Shown: positions 1 through 6,356 of the stretch, in pieces
How the letters are laid out: the number at the start of each line of letters is the position of its first letter
Position numbering within the stretch: the stretch's first letter is position 1
NCBI GenBank assembly: GCA_026986455.1
Contig: JALSON010000363.1
Span: 1-6,474, forward strand
Origin: Thermococcaceae archaeon
Lineage (GTDB): Archaea > Methanobacteriota_B > Thermococci > Thermococcales > Thermococcaceae
Direction of reading: 5' to 3'
DNA length: 6,474 nucleotides
Notes under the pieces: model-generated
The model's database searches: none
What the model saw: only the letters and a program-made list of their open reading frames with translations
Told to the model about the DNA's origin: nothing
Translations under genes and position numbers: made by a program

Positions 1-2438
1 TACCACTCGACCGTCTTTTTGATACCTTCCTCGAACCTGTGCTTTGGCTTCCAGCCAAGCTGCTCTCTAATTTTGGTTGAATCAAGGCTGTAGCGTATAT
101 CGTGGCCGGGCCTGTCCTCAACGAACTCCATTAAATCCTCATCCTTGCCCATGAGCCTTAAGATGGTTTTCACAACTTCAAGGTTGGTCTTTTCCTCGCC
201 GGCGGAGATGTTGTAAACCTCCCTCCTCTCACCCTTCTCCAGAACGAGCTCTATTGCCTCGCAGTGGTCCAGAACGTAGAGCCAGTCCCTGACGTTCTGG
301 CCCGTGCCGTATATGGGTATCTTCAAACCCATGCCGGCCCTTATGATGGTCTTCGGGATGAGCTTCTCGGGGAACTGGTAGGGCCCATAGTTGTTGGTGC
401 ACCTCGTTATTGAAGCGTTTAAATTGTAAGTCCTCGCATGGCCCAAAACCAGCATATCCCCGGCCGCTTTGCTCGCCGAATAAGGAGAGGAAGGCATCAA
501 TCTGTCCTCCTCGGTAAAGGAGCCTTCCTCTATGTCGCCGTAGACCTCGTCAGTATTATGGAGTAGAATTGGCACATTACCCCCAAAGAATTTGTGATTC
601 CCTTCAATCACAATATCGTACACCATCACGTTTTCGCTAAGCCGTATAATCCTTTTGACCTTTGCAACCCCCACATCGGATTCAACGTACTTATTCTTTC
701 CTCTAATCAATTTCCTCGCAGTATCTTTTCCAATTAATTTATTCTTTTTCAGGTCGTACTTTGCCGCAATATTCTTGGGTAGCTGGGGTTTTACTAATTC
801 TATGGGGATACACTTGGAATGGGGCGTTCTTACTAACTTAGTTTTCTCATAATTTTCAGAGGAGACGACTAAATCATGCATAACTAGATCATATTCCTTT
901 CTTTTCTGGAATTCCCCTTTCATATTTTTGCACACTCGTTTAATGTACCTTGAATTTATCCCCTTAAGCCTAGTCAGCCACACCAAACTAAATATTAGGG
1001 TTTGATTTTTTGACGTGAACACTCTGCTTCCATCTTTTCTGATATGGGCGTCTCCCTCATAACCTTCGAGCATCTTGGCTATGTGATCCCTTGACAGTTT
1101 CCATACCCACGAAGGGATGCGTTTGGTTTCAGATGTACTTCCCCACTCTGAGAAAATCGAATGCAAAATCTCTCCACCAAACTCCAATTGATATGCGTCT
1201 CCATGTTTCTTTTCTCTAATAACTGCTTTTTTATATCCAAAATACTTTTCTAGCAATTCTTTTGCTTTTTTGAGCAACTCAAGATCTCTTGTAGTTATTG
1301 TAACTTTTTTCAGCTTTCTTTTAAATTCCTTTTCCGTATTGGATGCATGCCCCTCCGCCAAATACAAACCAAAGAGCCACATTAATTCCGGGGTGATCTC
1401 TATTTCCTCAATCTCCGGTGGAATATTGAGCTGTCTCCTGTAAAGAACATAAGCCGTCTCCTCAAAACCATTCCTTAATTCATTTAAACCCTTCTCTGTT
1501 ATTCTATATTTCCCGTCCACAACATCAATCAGTCCCTCCTTTACCATACTTTTAAGCGACTGAGAAATAGACTCTCCTAAACTCTCAGCAAGCTCCTTCC
1601 AAGTTTTAGATCCATCCCTCAGAATTTCCAGCACTCTTTCTCTAGTTTTTAAGCTCTTCTTAATGCGTCCACTTGTTTTGATTTTCTTCATATCTATGTA
1701 ATCTCTTATTCTGAGAACATGATTTGATTCGAAATTATTCTTATCGAAAGTAAGTAAGGTTACCAAATATTCCCCTTCGTTCAGCTCAGTAACATATTTT
1801 TCTTTTATCCCCTCTTCCGTGAACACAAACACAGAATGAGAACCTGTAGCTCTGATCCTCCCTCCACCTTCATACTCTATTCCGTAAATCTCATCAGTGG
1901 GATGTTTAATTATGCCCGAAATTGGCATAAAGGTAGTCCTGAGGTCTTCATCAATCGTAAGCGCTTCATAGAGATGATAATTTCTCTCATTGAGGAAGTC
2001 TATCCTGGCTAAAAAGATCTCATTAGTCTCTTTATTCCTCAACAACACTGGAGTATCCCCAGTCACACTACTTATGTGGACAAACTTTACATCTGAATTA
2101 ACCTTTCTAATGGCCTCAAGGATTGTGTAAACGCCCAAAACGTTGCTCTCGATAAAGGCGTAGGGGTTTGAGATGCTCCTGTCCACGTGCGATTCAGCAG
2201 CGAAGTTCACAACGGCGTCAACTTTCCTTATAAGCCCCCTGACAAGCCCGAAATCGTTTATATTGCCCTTAACAAAAGTGTATCGTGGATCATCTTCGAT
2301 ATCCTTCAGATTCGCCAGATTTGACCCATAGCCGAGCTTGTCTAAGTTTATGACCTCCCAGTCTTTGTGCTTCTCCAGAATGTACCGAATAAAGTTGCTC
2401 CCTATGAATCCCGCTCCTCCCGTCACCAAAAGCCTCAT
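1..2438 (-). CDS. rmlB: dTDP-glucose 4,6-dehydratase (RmlB) precursor interrupted by an intein; 3' end cut by window edge
   Basis: Converts dTDP-glucose to dTDP-4-keto-6-deoxyglucose with tightly bound NAD, the second step towards dTDP-rhamnose; cytosolic. The frame is open from ATG 2438 to the window edge (812 full codons, no stop). Residues 1-123 are the N-extein: Rossmann NAD motif GGAGFIG at 7-13, then NFAAESHVDRSI and FVHIS. Residues 124-628 are an intein. Residues 629-812 are the C-extein, starting TDEVYGD (catalytic Thr-Asp-Glu), then the YSASK Tyr/Lys pair (Y653, K657), RCTNNYGPYQFPEKLIP, YGTGQNVRDW and EDRPGHDIRYSLD. The spliced protein seen here is 307 residues against a usual 320-350, so roughly 25 C-terminal residues lie beyond the edge. 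The start is supported by GAGGTGGT three bases upstream, overlapping the stop of rmlA, so the two are surely co-transcribed. Family assignment is very secure; an NDP-glucose other than dTDP as substrate cannot be excluded. Confidence 0.95.
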   Translation of the reverse strand, partial: MRLLVTGGAGFIGSNFIRYILEKHKDWEVINLDKLGYGSNLANLKDIEDDPRYTFVKGNINDFGLVRGLIRKVDAVVNFAAESHVDRSISNPYAFIESNVLGVYTILEAIRKVNSDVKFVHISSVTGDTPVLLRNKETNEIFLARIDFLNERNYHLYEALTIDEDLRTTFMPISGIIKHPTDEIYGIEYEGGGRIRATGSHSVFVFTEEGIKEKYVTELNEGEYLVTLLTFDKNNFESNHVLRIRDYIDMKKIKTSGRIKKSLKTRERVLEILRDGSKTWKELAESLGESISQSLKSMVKEGLIDVVDGKYRITEKGLNELRNGFEETAYVLYRRQLNIPPEIEEIEITPELMWLFGLYLAEGHASNTEKEFKRKLKKVTITTRDLELLKKAKELLEKYFGYKKAVIREKKHGDAYQLEFGGEILHSIFSEWGSTSETKRIPSWVWKLSRDHIAKMLEGYEGDAHIRKDGSRVFTSKNQTLIFSLVWLTRLKGINSRYIKRVCKNMKGEFQKRKEYDLVMHDLVVSSENYEKTKLVRTPHSKCIPIELVKPQLPKNIAAKYDLKKNKLIGKDTARKLIRGKNKYVESDVGVAKVKRIIRLSENVMVYDIVIEGNHKFFGGNVPILLHNTDEVYGDIEEGSFTEEDRLMPSSPYSASKAAGDMLVLGHARTYNLNASITRCTNNYGPYQFPEKLIPKTIIRAGMGLKIPIYGTGQNVRDWLYVLDHCEAIELVLEKGERREVYNISAGEEKTNLEVVKTILRLMGKDEDLMEFVEDRPGHDIRYSLDSTKIREQLGWKPKHRFEEGIKKTVEW
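820..1400 (-). other. LAGLIDADG (DOD) homing endonuclease region of the intein
   Basis: Intein residues about 224-417. Two LAGLIDADG helices are seen: LFGLYLAEG (232-240), with Glu239 in the catalytic acidic position, and LEGYEGDA (334-341), with Asp340 as the likely second acid. Between them is a beta/alpha region including KVTITTRDLELLKKAKELL, the usual form of the first LAGLIDADG half. After motif 2 comes RVFTSKNQTLIFSLVWLTRLKGI, matching the second half's 'strand-TxS-helix-lGI' pattern. The expected role is to cut intein-free rmlB alleles at the insertion site so that the intein is copied in by repair. The second motif is one residue shorter than the nine-residue consensus, so activity is uncertain. 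Confidence 0.8.
1467..1650 (-). other. Winged-helix-like domain within the intein
   Basis: Intein residues about 140-201. The segment reads as a classic winged helix: first helix RERVLEILRDG, second helix TWKELAESLG, recognition-like helix SISQSLKSMVKEGLI, then a beta-wing DVVDGKYRITEKGLNEL. The pattern 'rvleiL..g..t..eLa..lg.s...s..s...L...GLi......Y.iT.kG' matches MarR/ArsR-type archaeal winged-helix proteins. It lies after splicing block B and before the first LAGLIDADG motif, where DNA-recognition modules are found in other inteins. It probably helps the endonuclease bind its site; a role in transcription is not suggested. Assigned by eye from the pattern, without a profile search. Confidence 0.75.
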
Positions 2439-2441
2439 TCT

Positions 2442-2449
2442 ACCACCTC
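2442..2449 (-). promoter_or_regulatory. Ribosome binding site of rmlB
   Basis: GAGGTGGT on the minus strand, three bases before ATG 2438. It overlaps the stop codon of the upstream thymidylyltransferase gene (2448-2450), which points to translational coupling. The same 14 bases, including the start codon, precede cysC. Confidence 0.85.
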
Positions 2450-3506
2450 ACAGGATCAACTGTGAATTATCCCCCACAACGAGCTTCCTTCCGAGGGGAT
2501 GGTTGTCGGAGTTCATTATCTTAACCCCCCTCCCTATCAGACTCTCCACTATCCTGCCGGCGTTTCTTATCTCACTCCCCTCCAGGATCACAGAATCCTC
2601 TATTTCAGTGTTTTCAATCACACAGCTGTCGCCTATGCTCGTGTAGGGCCCTATGTAGGTGTTCCTCAGGACGCAGTTCCTCCCGATTATGGCGGGCCCT
2701 TTTATTACAGTGCTCCCATCAATTTGGGCGCCCTCCTCGATTATCACCCTCCCGTGGATGCGGGCGTTGGTGTGTATCCGGATGTCGGTCTCAATATCGT
2801 CCAGGATCAGCCTGTTGGCGTCCAGAATGTCCTCGGGCTTCCCCGTGTCCTTCCACCAGTGCTCGACCTTCGTCCACCCCACCTTGTAGCCGTGGTCTAT
2901 GAGCCACTGTATGGCGTCCGTAATCTCCAGCTCATTTCTCCATGAGGGCTTTATGCTCGCAACGGCCTCATGGACTATTGGCCTGAAGAAGTAAATCCCC
3001 ACCAGAGCCAGATTGCTCGGCGGCACCTTGGGCTTCTCAATTAAGCGCTTGATCGTCCTCCCATCCTCGCTGAGCTCGGCCACACCGAACTGCTGGGGGT
3101 TCTCGACCTCACAGAGCAAGATGCTCGCATCAAAGTTCCCCTTCTTGAAGTGCTCCAAATGCCTGACTATGCCCTCTCTAAGAATGTTGTCGCCGAGATA
3201 CATCACAAAGTCATCATCGCCGAGATAATCCCTCGCCACGAGAATGGCATGCGCCAGCCCCTTCGGCTCGCCCTGGTAGATGAACTCTATCTCCGCATCC
3301 CATTCCCTGCTCAGAACCGTCTTCTTCACCTGCTCCGCGTTGGGGCCCACTATAATCCCGATCTCATGGATGCCGGCCTCGATAACGTCCTCAATGGCGT
3401 AGAACAGAACCGGCTTGTTCGCAACCGGAATCAGCTGCTTCTGCTGCGAGTACGTTAAAGGTCTCAATCTCGTCCCGTGACCTCCCGATAGAATGAGGGC
3501 CTTCAT
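2448..3506 (-). CDS. rmlA: Glucose-1-phosphate thymidylyltransferase, long form with left-handed beta-helix
   Basis: Joins glucose-1-phosphate and dTTP to give dTDP-glucose and pyrophosphate, feeding RmlB encoded 9 nt downstream. Numbered from ATG 3506 (352 aa): nucleotidyltransferase signature GGHGTRLRPLT at 8-18 with Lys23 in KQLIPV; metal Asp106 in YLGDN; IEKPK at 156-160; second metal Asp220 in WWKDTGKPEDIL. From about 242 to 330 it has hexapeptide-type repeats (ARIHGRVIIEEGAQIDG, IKGPAIIGRNCVLRN and so on) forming a left-handed beta-helix, as in the long archaeal/actinobacterial RmlA class, which is about 60 residues longer than the short bacterial RmlA. A GTG at 3515 would add three residues, but it sits inside the GGTGA ribosome binding site, so ATG 3506 is preferred. 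Such long forms can be promiscuous; UTP or another sugar phosphate is possible, though the rmlB neighbour favours dTDP-glucose. Confidence 0.9.
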   Translation of the reverse strand: MKALILSGGHGTRLRPLTYSQQKQLIPVANKPVLFYAIEDVIEAGIHEIGIIVGPNAEQVKKTVLSREWDAEIEFIYQGEPKGLAHAILVARDYLGDDDFVMYLGDNILREGIVRHLEHFKKGNFDASILLCEVENPQQFGVAELSEDGRTIKRLIEKPKVPPSNLALVGIYFFRPIVHEAVASIKPSWRNELEITDAIQWLIDHGYKVGWTKVEHWWKDTGKPEDILDANRLILDDIETDIRIHTNARIHGRVIIEEGAQIDGSTVIKGPAIIGRNCVLRNTYIGPYTSIGDSCVIENTEIEDSVILEGSEIRNAGRIVESLIGRGVKIMNSDNHPLGRKLVVGDNSQLIL

Positions 3507-3511
3507 GTGAT

Positions 3512-3516
3512 TCACC
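3512..3516 (-). promoter_or_regulatory. Ribosome binding site deciding the rmlA start
   Basis: GGTGA (minus strand) five bases before ATG 3506. The upstream in-frame GTG (3513-3515) is part of this site, which argues against using it as the start. Confidence 0.7.
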
Positions 3517-3535
3517 GTTGTTGATACTATGCTTG

Positions 3536-3545
3536 AAAATAAAAA
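3536..3545 (-). promoter_or_regulatory. T-rich tract: candidate TATA element for rmlA and/or terminator of the upstream permease gene
   Basis: TTTTTATTTT on the minus strand in the 51-nt gap between the permease stop (3558-3560) and rmlA. It ends 29 bases before ATG 3506. Used as a TATA-like element it would put transcription start near 3515, giving a short leader with the GGTGA site. It also lies about 13 bases after the permease stop, where an archaeal U-rich terminator would be expected. No hairpin is evident. The sequence alone cannot separate the two readings. Confidence 0.4.
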
Positions 3546-3557
3546 CCTATCGTGCCT

Positions 3558-4304
3558 TTAATGGGCCACCCGTTGAACGAGTATCAAAATCCCTACCAGC
3601 AGAATGATAACGTTGATAACCCTCTTGAGCCTCTCTTTTCCAGCCTTCGAATTCACATGCGTTCCAAGGTACACACCCGGCAGTGTGCCGGCAATCAGTG
3701 CAGCTGCCAGGCGGTACTCCACGCTGCCTAAAAATGCATAGTTCAGGAAGCCCATGGTCGAGAGGGCGAGGCCGTAGGTTATCGTAACGCCAACGACCTC
3801 CCTTGGATTGACCCTTGCCACGTTCATCAGGGCGAAGCTCACTATAACCCCTGCCCCGACCGAGGTGAACTGAACGGTTAATCCAACGATGAAGCCGAGG
3901 AGGTAGACGTATGCCCATCTGCGTCTCACGGGAAGGTTGAGCTCTCCCTTAAACAGGCTCAGAAGTGATGTTACGATGAGTATCGAGCCAAGGATCAGCG
4001 TTAGATGGCGGTTAATTGCCTCCTCCGGAATTACCCGCAGTAAAGCCGCCCCCAAAACTATCGCGGGCAGGCTGCCTGCGAAAAGCCTCACGGCGATATC
4101 GGTGCGGATGTGCCCCTTCCTCCCGTGGAAGAAGGCCCCGAAGACCCTCGTGACTGTTGCATATAGCAGGTCTGTTCCGACCGCTGTCAACGGTTCGACG
4201 CCGAGGAAAATAAGTGAGGGCGTCATCAAAGCCCCGCCGCCGACCCCCGTGAGGCCCACGAGAAAGCCGACGAGGAAGCCCAGCCCAGCGAAGGTGGCTT
4301 GCAA
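3558..4304 (-). CDS. TauE/SafE-family membrane permease (sulfite exporter family)
   Basis: Predicted integral membrane transporter of sulfur oxyanions or organosulfonates. It has 248 residues, typical for the family, and about eight hydrophobic segments (roughly 4-26, 40-58, 71-91, 99-117, 129-160, 165-187, 196-213, 228-245). The two family repeats are visible: GLTGVGGGALMTPSLIFLGV at 17-36 followed by AVGTDLLYATVTR, and GLTVQFTSVGAGVIVSFAL at 141-159 followed by VVGVTITYGLALS. The start is TTG at 4302-4304; the next in-frame Met (27) is inside the first conserved motif, and a GGAGGG site six bases upstream supports the TTG. The gene begins 15 nt after cysC, so it is probably the last gene of that operon. 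Placement after an APS kinase suggests sulfate or sulfite as substrate; direction of transport is not known. Many TauE proteins are unassigned. Confidence 0.85.
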   Translation of the reverse strand: MQATFAGLGFLVGFLVGLTGVGGGALMTPSLIFLGVEPLTAVGTDLLYATVTRVFGAFFHGRKGHIRTDIAVRLFAGSLPAIVLGAALLRVIPEEAINRHLTLILGSILIVTSLLSLFKGELNLPVRRRWAYVYLLGFIVGLTVQFTSVGAGVIVSFALMNVARVNPREVVGVTITYGLALSTMGFLNYAFLGSVEYRLAAALIAGTLPGVYLGTHVNSKAGKERLKRVINVIILLVGILILVQRVAH

Positions 4305-4310
4305 TGCCCT

Positions 4311-4316
4311 CCCTCC
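4311..4316 (-). promoter_or_regulatory. Ribosome binding site supporting the TTG start of the permease
   Basis: GGAGGG on the minus strand, six bases upstream of TTG 4304 and just after the cysC stop at 4320-4322. It is the main evidence for a TTG start, since no ATG or GTG lies nearby in a better position. Confidence 0.7.
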
Positions 4317-4319
4317 GGT

Positions 4320-4865
4320 TCAGGGCAGGTATCCGAGCTCCCTGGCCTTCGCTATTACTGCCTCGACTTCCTCCTCCGGCGTCATCTTCGAGCTGTCTAC
4401 CCTCACTTCCGGGTTCTCGGGCTCCTCGTAGACTCCATCGTAGCCCGTCAAACCTTTTATCTCGCCCCTCAAGGCCTTTGCATAGAGCCCCTTTGGATCG
4501 CGCTGGATTCTAACCTCCAGCGGGGCATAGACGTAGACCTCGATGAAGTCCCCAATCTCCTTCCTTGCGTACTCCCTCACTGCCCGATAGGGCGAGATCA
4601 GCGAGACTATAGCTATCACCCCGTTCCTGCTGAGGAGCTTGGCCATGTGGATGACAACGCGGTTGTGCATCTCCCTCGCTTCCTTTGAAAAGCCCAGCTC
4701 CGGGTAAAGGGTCTTCCTTATGGTGTCCCCGTCGAGTATCTCGACACGGTAGCCCATCTCCCTGAGATTCCTCGCGAGCTTTACAGCTAAGGTCGTCTTC
4801 CCAGCCCCGCTCGGCCCGGTGAGCCAGATGGTGAATCCCTTCTCAAGATTCTTCAGCTCGTTCAT
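4320..4865 (-). CDS. cysC: Adenylylsulfate (APS) kinase
   Basis: Phosphorylates the 3'-OH of APS with ATP to make PAPS, the activated sulfate donor; cytosolic. It has 181 residues, the usual size of stand-alone CysC. Seen: P-loop GPSGAGKTT at 17-25; LDGD at 44-47; FSKEAREMHNRVV at 59-71, the conserved APS-binding Arg/Asn region; SLISPYR at 88-94, holding the Ser equivalent to the phosphorylated residue of E. coli CysC; KGLYAKALRGEIKGLTGYDG (125-144) followed by VYEEPENPEV, the family's mobile lid and substrate signature. ATG 4865 has GAGGTGGT three bases upstream. It lies between an alkaline-phosphatase-fold enzyme (48 nt) and a TauE permease (15 nt). ATP sulfurylase, needed for APS, is not in this window and may be encoded upstream. 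Assignment is secure; whether PAPS serves assimilation or sulfation is unknown. Confidence 0.93.
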   Translation of the reverse strand: MNELKNLEKGFTIWLTGPSGAGKTTLAVKLARNLREMGYRVEILDGDTIRKTLYPELGFSKEAREMHNRVVIHMAKLLSRNGVIAIVSLISPYRAVREYARKEIGDFIEVYVYAPLEVRIQRDPKGLYAKALRGEIKGLTGYDGVYEEPENPEVRVDSSKMTPEEEVEAVIAKARELGYLP

Positions 4866-4868
4866 TCT

Positions 4869-4876
4869 ACCACCTC
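4869..4876 (-). promoter_or_regulatory. Ribosome binding site of cysC
   Basis: GAGGTGGT on the minus strand, three bases before ATG 4865, identical in sequence and spacing to the rmlB site. The rest of the 48-nt gap to the preceding stop shows no clear promoter or T-run, so read-through from the phosphodiesterase gene is likely. Confidence 0.8.
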
Positions 4877-4913
4877 GTTTCAGCGGTTGATTGGAGGGTG
4901 AAAGTATTGAAAG

Positions 4914-6344
4914 TCAGAGGATGCTCCTCCCGTGCATTCTCGCGAGGGGCTCCTCTACTCCGAAGAGCCTGAGCACCGTTGGAGCGAAGTCGTAGATGGT
5001 GAGCTGAGTTGCCTTGCTCTCGTCGAAGCCCGGAAGATACATCGAGAACACTCCGAACTCGGAGTGGTTTGCATCGTCCGGCCCGGTGTCGTTTTCAGGC
5101 AGGTAGTTGCTCGGGTGGCCGACGGTTCCTGCCGCGCGCCAGTTGAGGTTGTCGAAGTAGACCATTATGTCCGGCTTGCTTCCCTTCGCTATCGGATAGA
5201 TGTCCTCGGGGTAGAACACCTTTGTGTCCCACCTCTCGCCGTTTGGGCCGCGTATTGACTTTATCCCCTCGGCAACCTCGTCCCTTACCTTCTCGAACCT
5301 GGAGAGCGGTATCTTTCCGGCTTTCTCCCTTCCAAGGACGTTGAGGAAAACGCGCGAGTAGTAGCCGCCCCAGCCCCAGGCCGTTGTTTGTTTCCAGTCG
5401 ACCTCAAGGCTCTCAAAGCGCTTGACCTTTCCGTCGTGGAGAACCTCGGGGTTCTTCACCTTCAGCAGGCCCTCCTCCGCCAGCCACTGGTTGACCGCAA
5501 AGTTGCCGTGCATGGCCTTTATCCCGTGGTCGGAGACGATGAAGACAGCGGTCTCGTCGAGGTCTATGAGCTTGAGCGTCTCGCCTATCTCCCTGTCGAG
5601 GAGCCTGTAGTAGTCCGGAATGACGCTCTCGTACCTGTTTCCCTTACCCGGGTAGAGGTGGTGGTTTTCATCAAAGTAGCGCCAGAATGCGTGGTGAAGT
5701 CTATCCAAGCCTATCTCAACGAAGTGGAAGTAGTCCCACTCCTTCTCTTGGATGAGGTAGCGTATTACCTCGAACCTCTTCTCAGTCATCTCCCAGAGGC
5801 CTTCCTTGACTTCATCTTTGGCCTCCTTCCTGAAGGGGACGTCGAAGATGTACTCCCCAACGAGCCTCTCGATCTCGCCTTTGAGCTCCTTTGGGTACGT
5901 GTAGTCCACGCTGGCGTCAGGCGTTATGAAGCAGCTCACGAGGTGGCCGTTGATCGGCTTCGGCGGGTAGGTCGGAGGAACGCCCACTATTATCGACTTC
6001 TTTCCGCGCTCGCCGAGGTAGTCCCAGAGCGTCTTTTCTCTCACCTTTTTGCTGTGGGCTATCCAGTAGTCGGTGTAGGAATAGCCGGTCCTGTGCCTGA
6101 AGCCGTAGAGGCCGAGCTCGCCCGGCGTTTTTCCAGTAACCATCACCATCCACATGGGGATGGTTATCGCCGGAATGCCGGTCTGCATCGGGCCGTAGAC
6201 GGATTTTTCGAGGAGCTTCTTCACATTGGGCATGTCGTCTATGAAGCGGTTGAACAGCAGCTCCGGCGGGGCGGAGTCGAGGCCTATGACGAGGACTTTC
6301 TTCGTCCGCTCCATTCCCTCCTTAACTTTCCCTTCAAACTCCAT
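4914..6344 (-). CDS. Alkaline-phosphatase-superfamily protein (type I phosphodiesterase/nucleotide pyrophosphatase family)
   Basis: Predicted two-metal hydrolase of phosphate mono- or diesters; substrate unknown. Numbered from ATG 6344 (476 aa), the superfamily's metal and nucleophile residues appear in order: Asp23 in VIGLDSAPP; probable nucleophile Thr61 in PAITIPMW followed by TGKTPGELGLYGF; Asp214 and His218 in GLDRLHHAF; Asp272-His273 in VSDHGIKAMHG; His427 in ANHSEFGVF. The C-terminus has TIYDFAPTVLRLFGV, the usual end of this fold. No signal peptide is seen, so it should be cytosolic. GAGGTGA five bases upstream supports ATG 6344; a GTG at 6353 overlaps the upstream stop (GTGA) but lies within that binding site. 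Met11 is a further possible start, with its own purine tract too close to it. Followed by cysC in the same direction, it may act on a nucleotide of sulfate activation (APS, PAPS or PAP), but this rests on context only. Confidence 0.85.
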   Translation of the reverse strand: MEFEGKVKEGMERTKKVLVIGLDSAPPELLFNRFIDDMPNVKKLLEKSVYGPMQTGIPAITIPMWMVMVTGKTPGELGLYGFRHRTGYSYTDYWIAHSKKVREKTLWDYLGERGKKSIIVGVPPTYPPKPINGHLVSCFITPDASVDYTYPKELKGEIERLVGEYIFDVPFRKEAKDEVKEGLWEMTEKRFEVIRYLIQEKEWDYFHFVEIGLDRLHHAFWRYFDENHHLYPGKGNRYESVIPDYYRLLDREIGETLKLIDLDETAVFIVSDHGIKAMHGNFAVNQWLAEEGLLKVKNPEVLHDGKVKRFESLEVDWKQTTAWGWGGYYSRVFLNVLGREKAGKIPLSRFEKVRDEVAEGIKSIRGPNGERWDTKVFYPEDIYPIAKGSKPDIMVYFDNLNWRAAGTVGHPSNYLPENDTGPDDANHSEFGVFSMYLPGFDESKATQLTIYDFAPTVLRLFGVEEPLARMHGRSIL

Positions 6345-6349
6345 TCTCC

Positions 6350-6356
6350 TCACCTC
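6350..6356 (-). promoter_or_regulatory. Ribosome binding site deciding the start of the phosphodiesterase-family gene
   Basis: GAGGTGA on the minus strand, five bases before ATG 6344. It overlaps the stop of the upstream gene (6350-6352) and contains the alternative GTG (6351-6353), so ATG 6344 is preferred. Confidence 0.7.

Larger units (their letters stand above)
555..2069 (-). mobile_element. Intein in RmlB with LAGLIDADG homing endonuclease (505 aa)
   Basis: In-frame protein-splicing element between RmlB Ser123 and the catalytic Thr. Intein numbering: block A begins Ser1 (SVTGDTPVLL, 1-10); block B has TGSH with T75 and H78; LAGLIDADG motif 1 is LFGLYLAEG at 232-240 and motif 2 LEGYEGDA at 334-341; block F is VYDIVIEGNHKFF with H492; block G is ILLHN ending in H504-N505; the +1 extein residue is Thr. 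All residues of the standard splicing pathway (Ser1 N-S... here N-O acyl shift, TxxH, penultimate His, terminal Asn, hydroxyl +1) are present, so it should splice. Exact ends follow from restoring the family sequence HIS-TDEVYG. GC is far lower than in the flanking exteins (16 of 60 bases at 1201-1260 against 34 of 60 at 181-240), consistent with separate ancestry. Activity of the endonuclease is inferred only. Confidence 0.95.

Noticed and set aside
655..852. 65-codon plus-strand frame opposite the intein
   Set aside because: Phe/Leu-rich antisense of an AT-rich, Lys-rich coding region; the minus-strand intein reading explains this stretch fully.
555..2069. The insert as a separate gene, a pseudogene disruption or an insertion sequence in rmlB
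   Set aside because: It is in frame at both ends with no stop, has no own start with a binding site, shows no terminal inverted repeats, and carries all intein splicing blocks at its exact ends.
2499..2945. 148-codon plus-strand open frame opposite rmlA, and a 164-codon one at 3937-4431
   Set aside because: Antisense shadows of well-conserved rmlA, and of permease/cysC. Their translations are low-complexity or unrecognisable, and none has a supported ribosome binding site.
4866..4913. Promoter or terminator between the phosphodiesterase gene and cysC
   Set aside because: Apart from the ribosome binding site there is no T-run, hairpin or convincing TATA element in these 48 bases.
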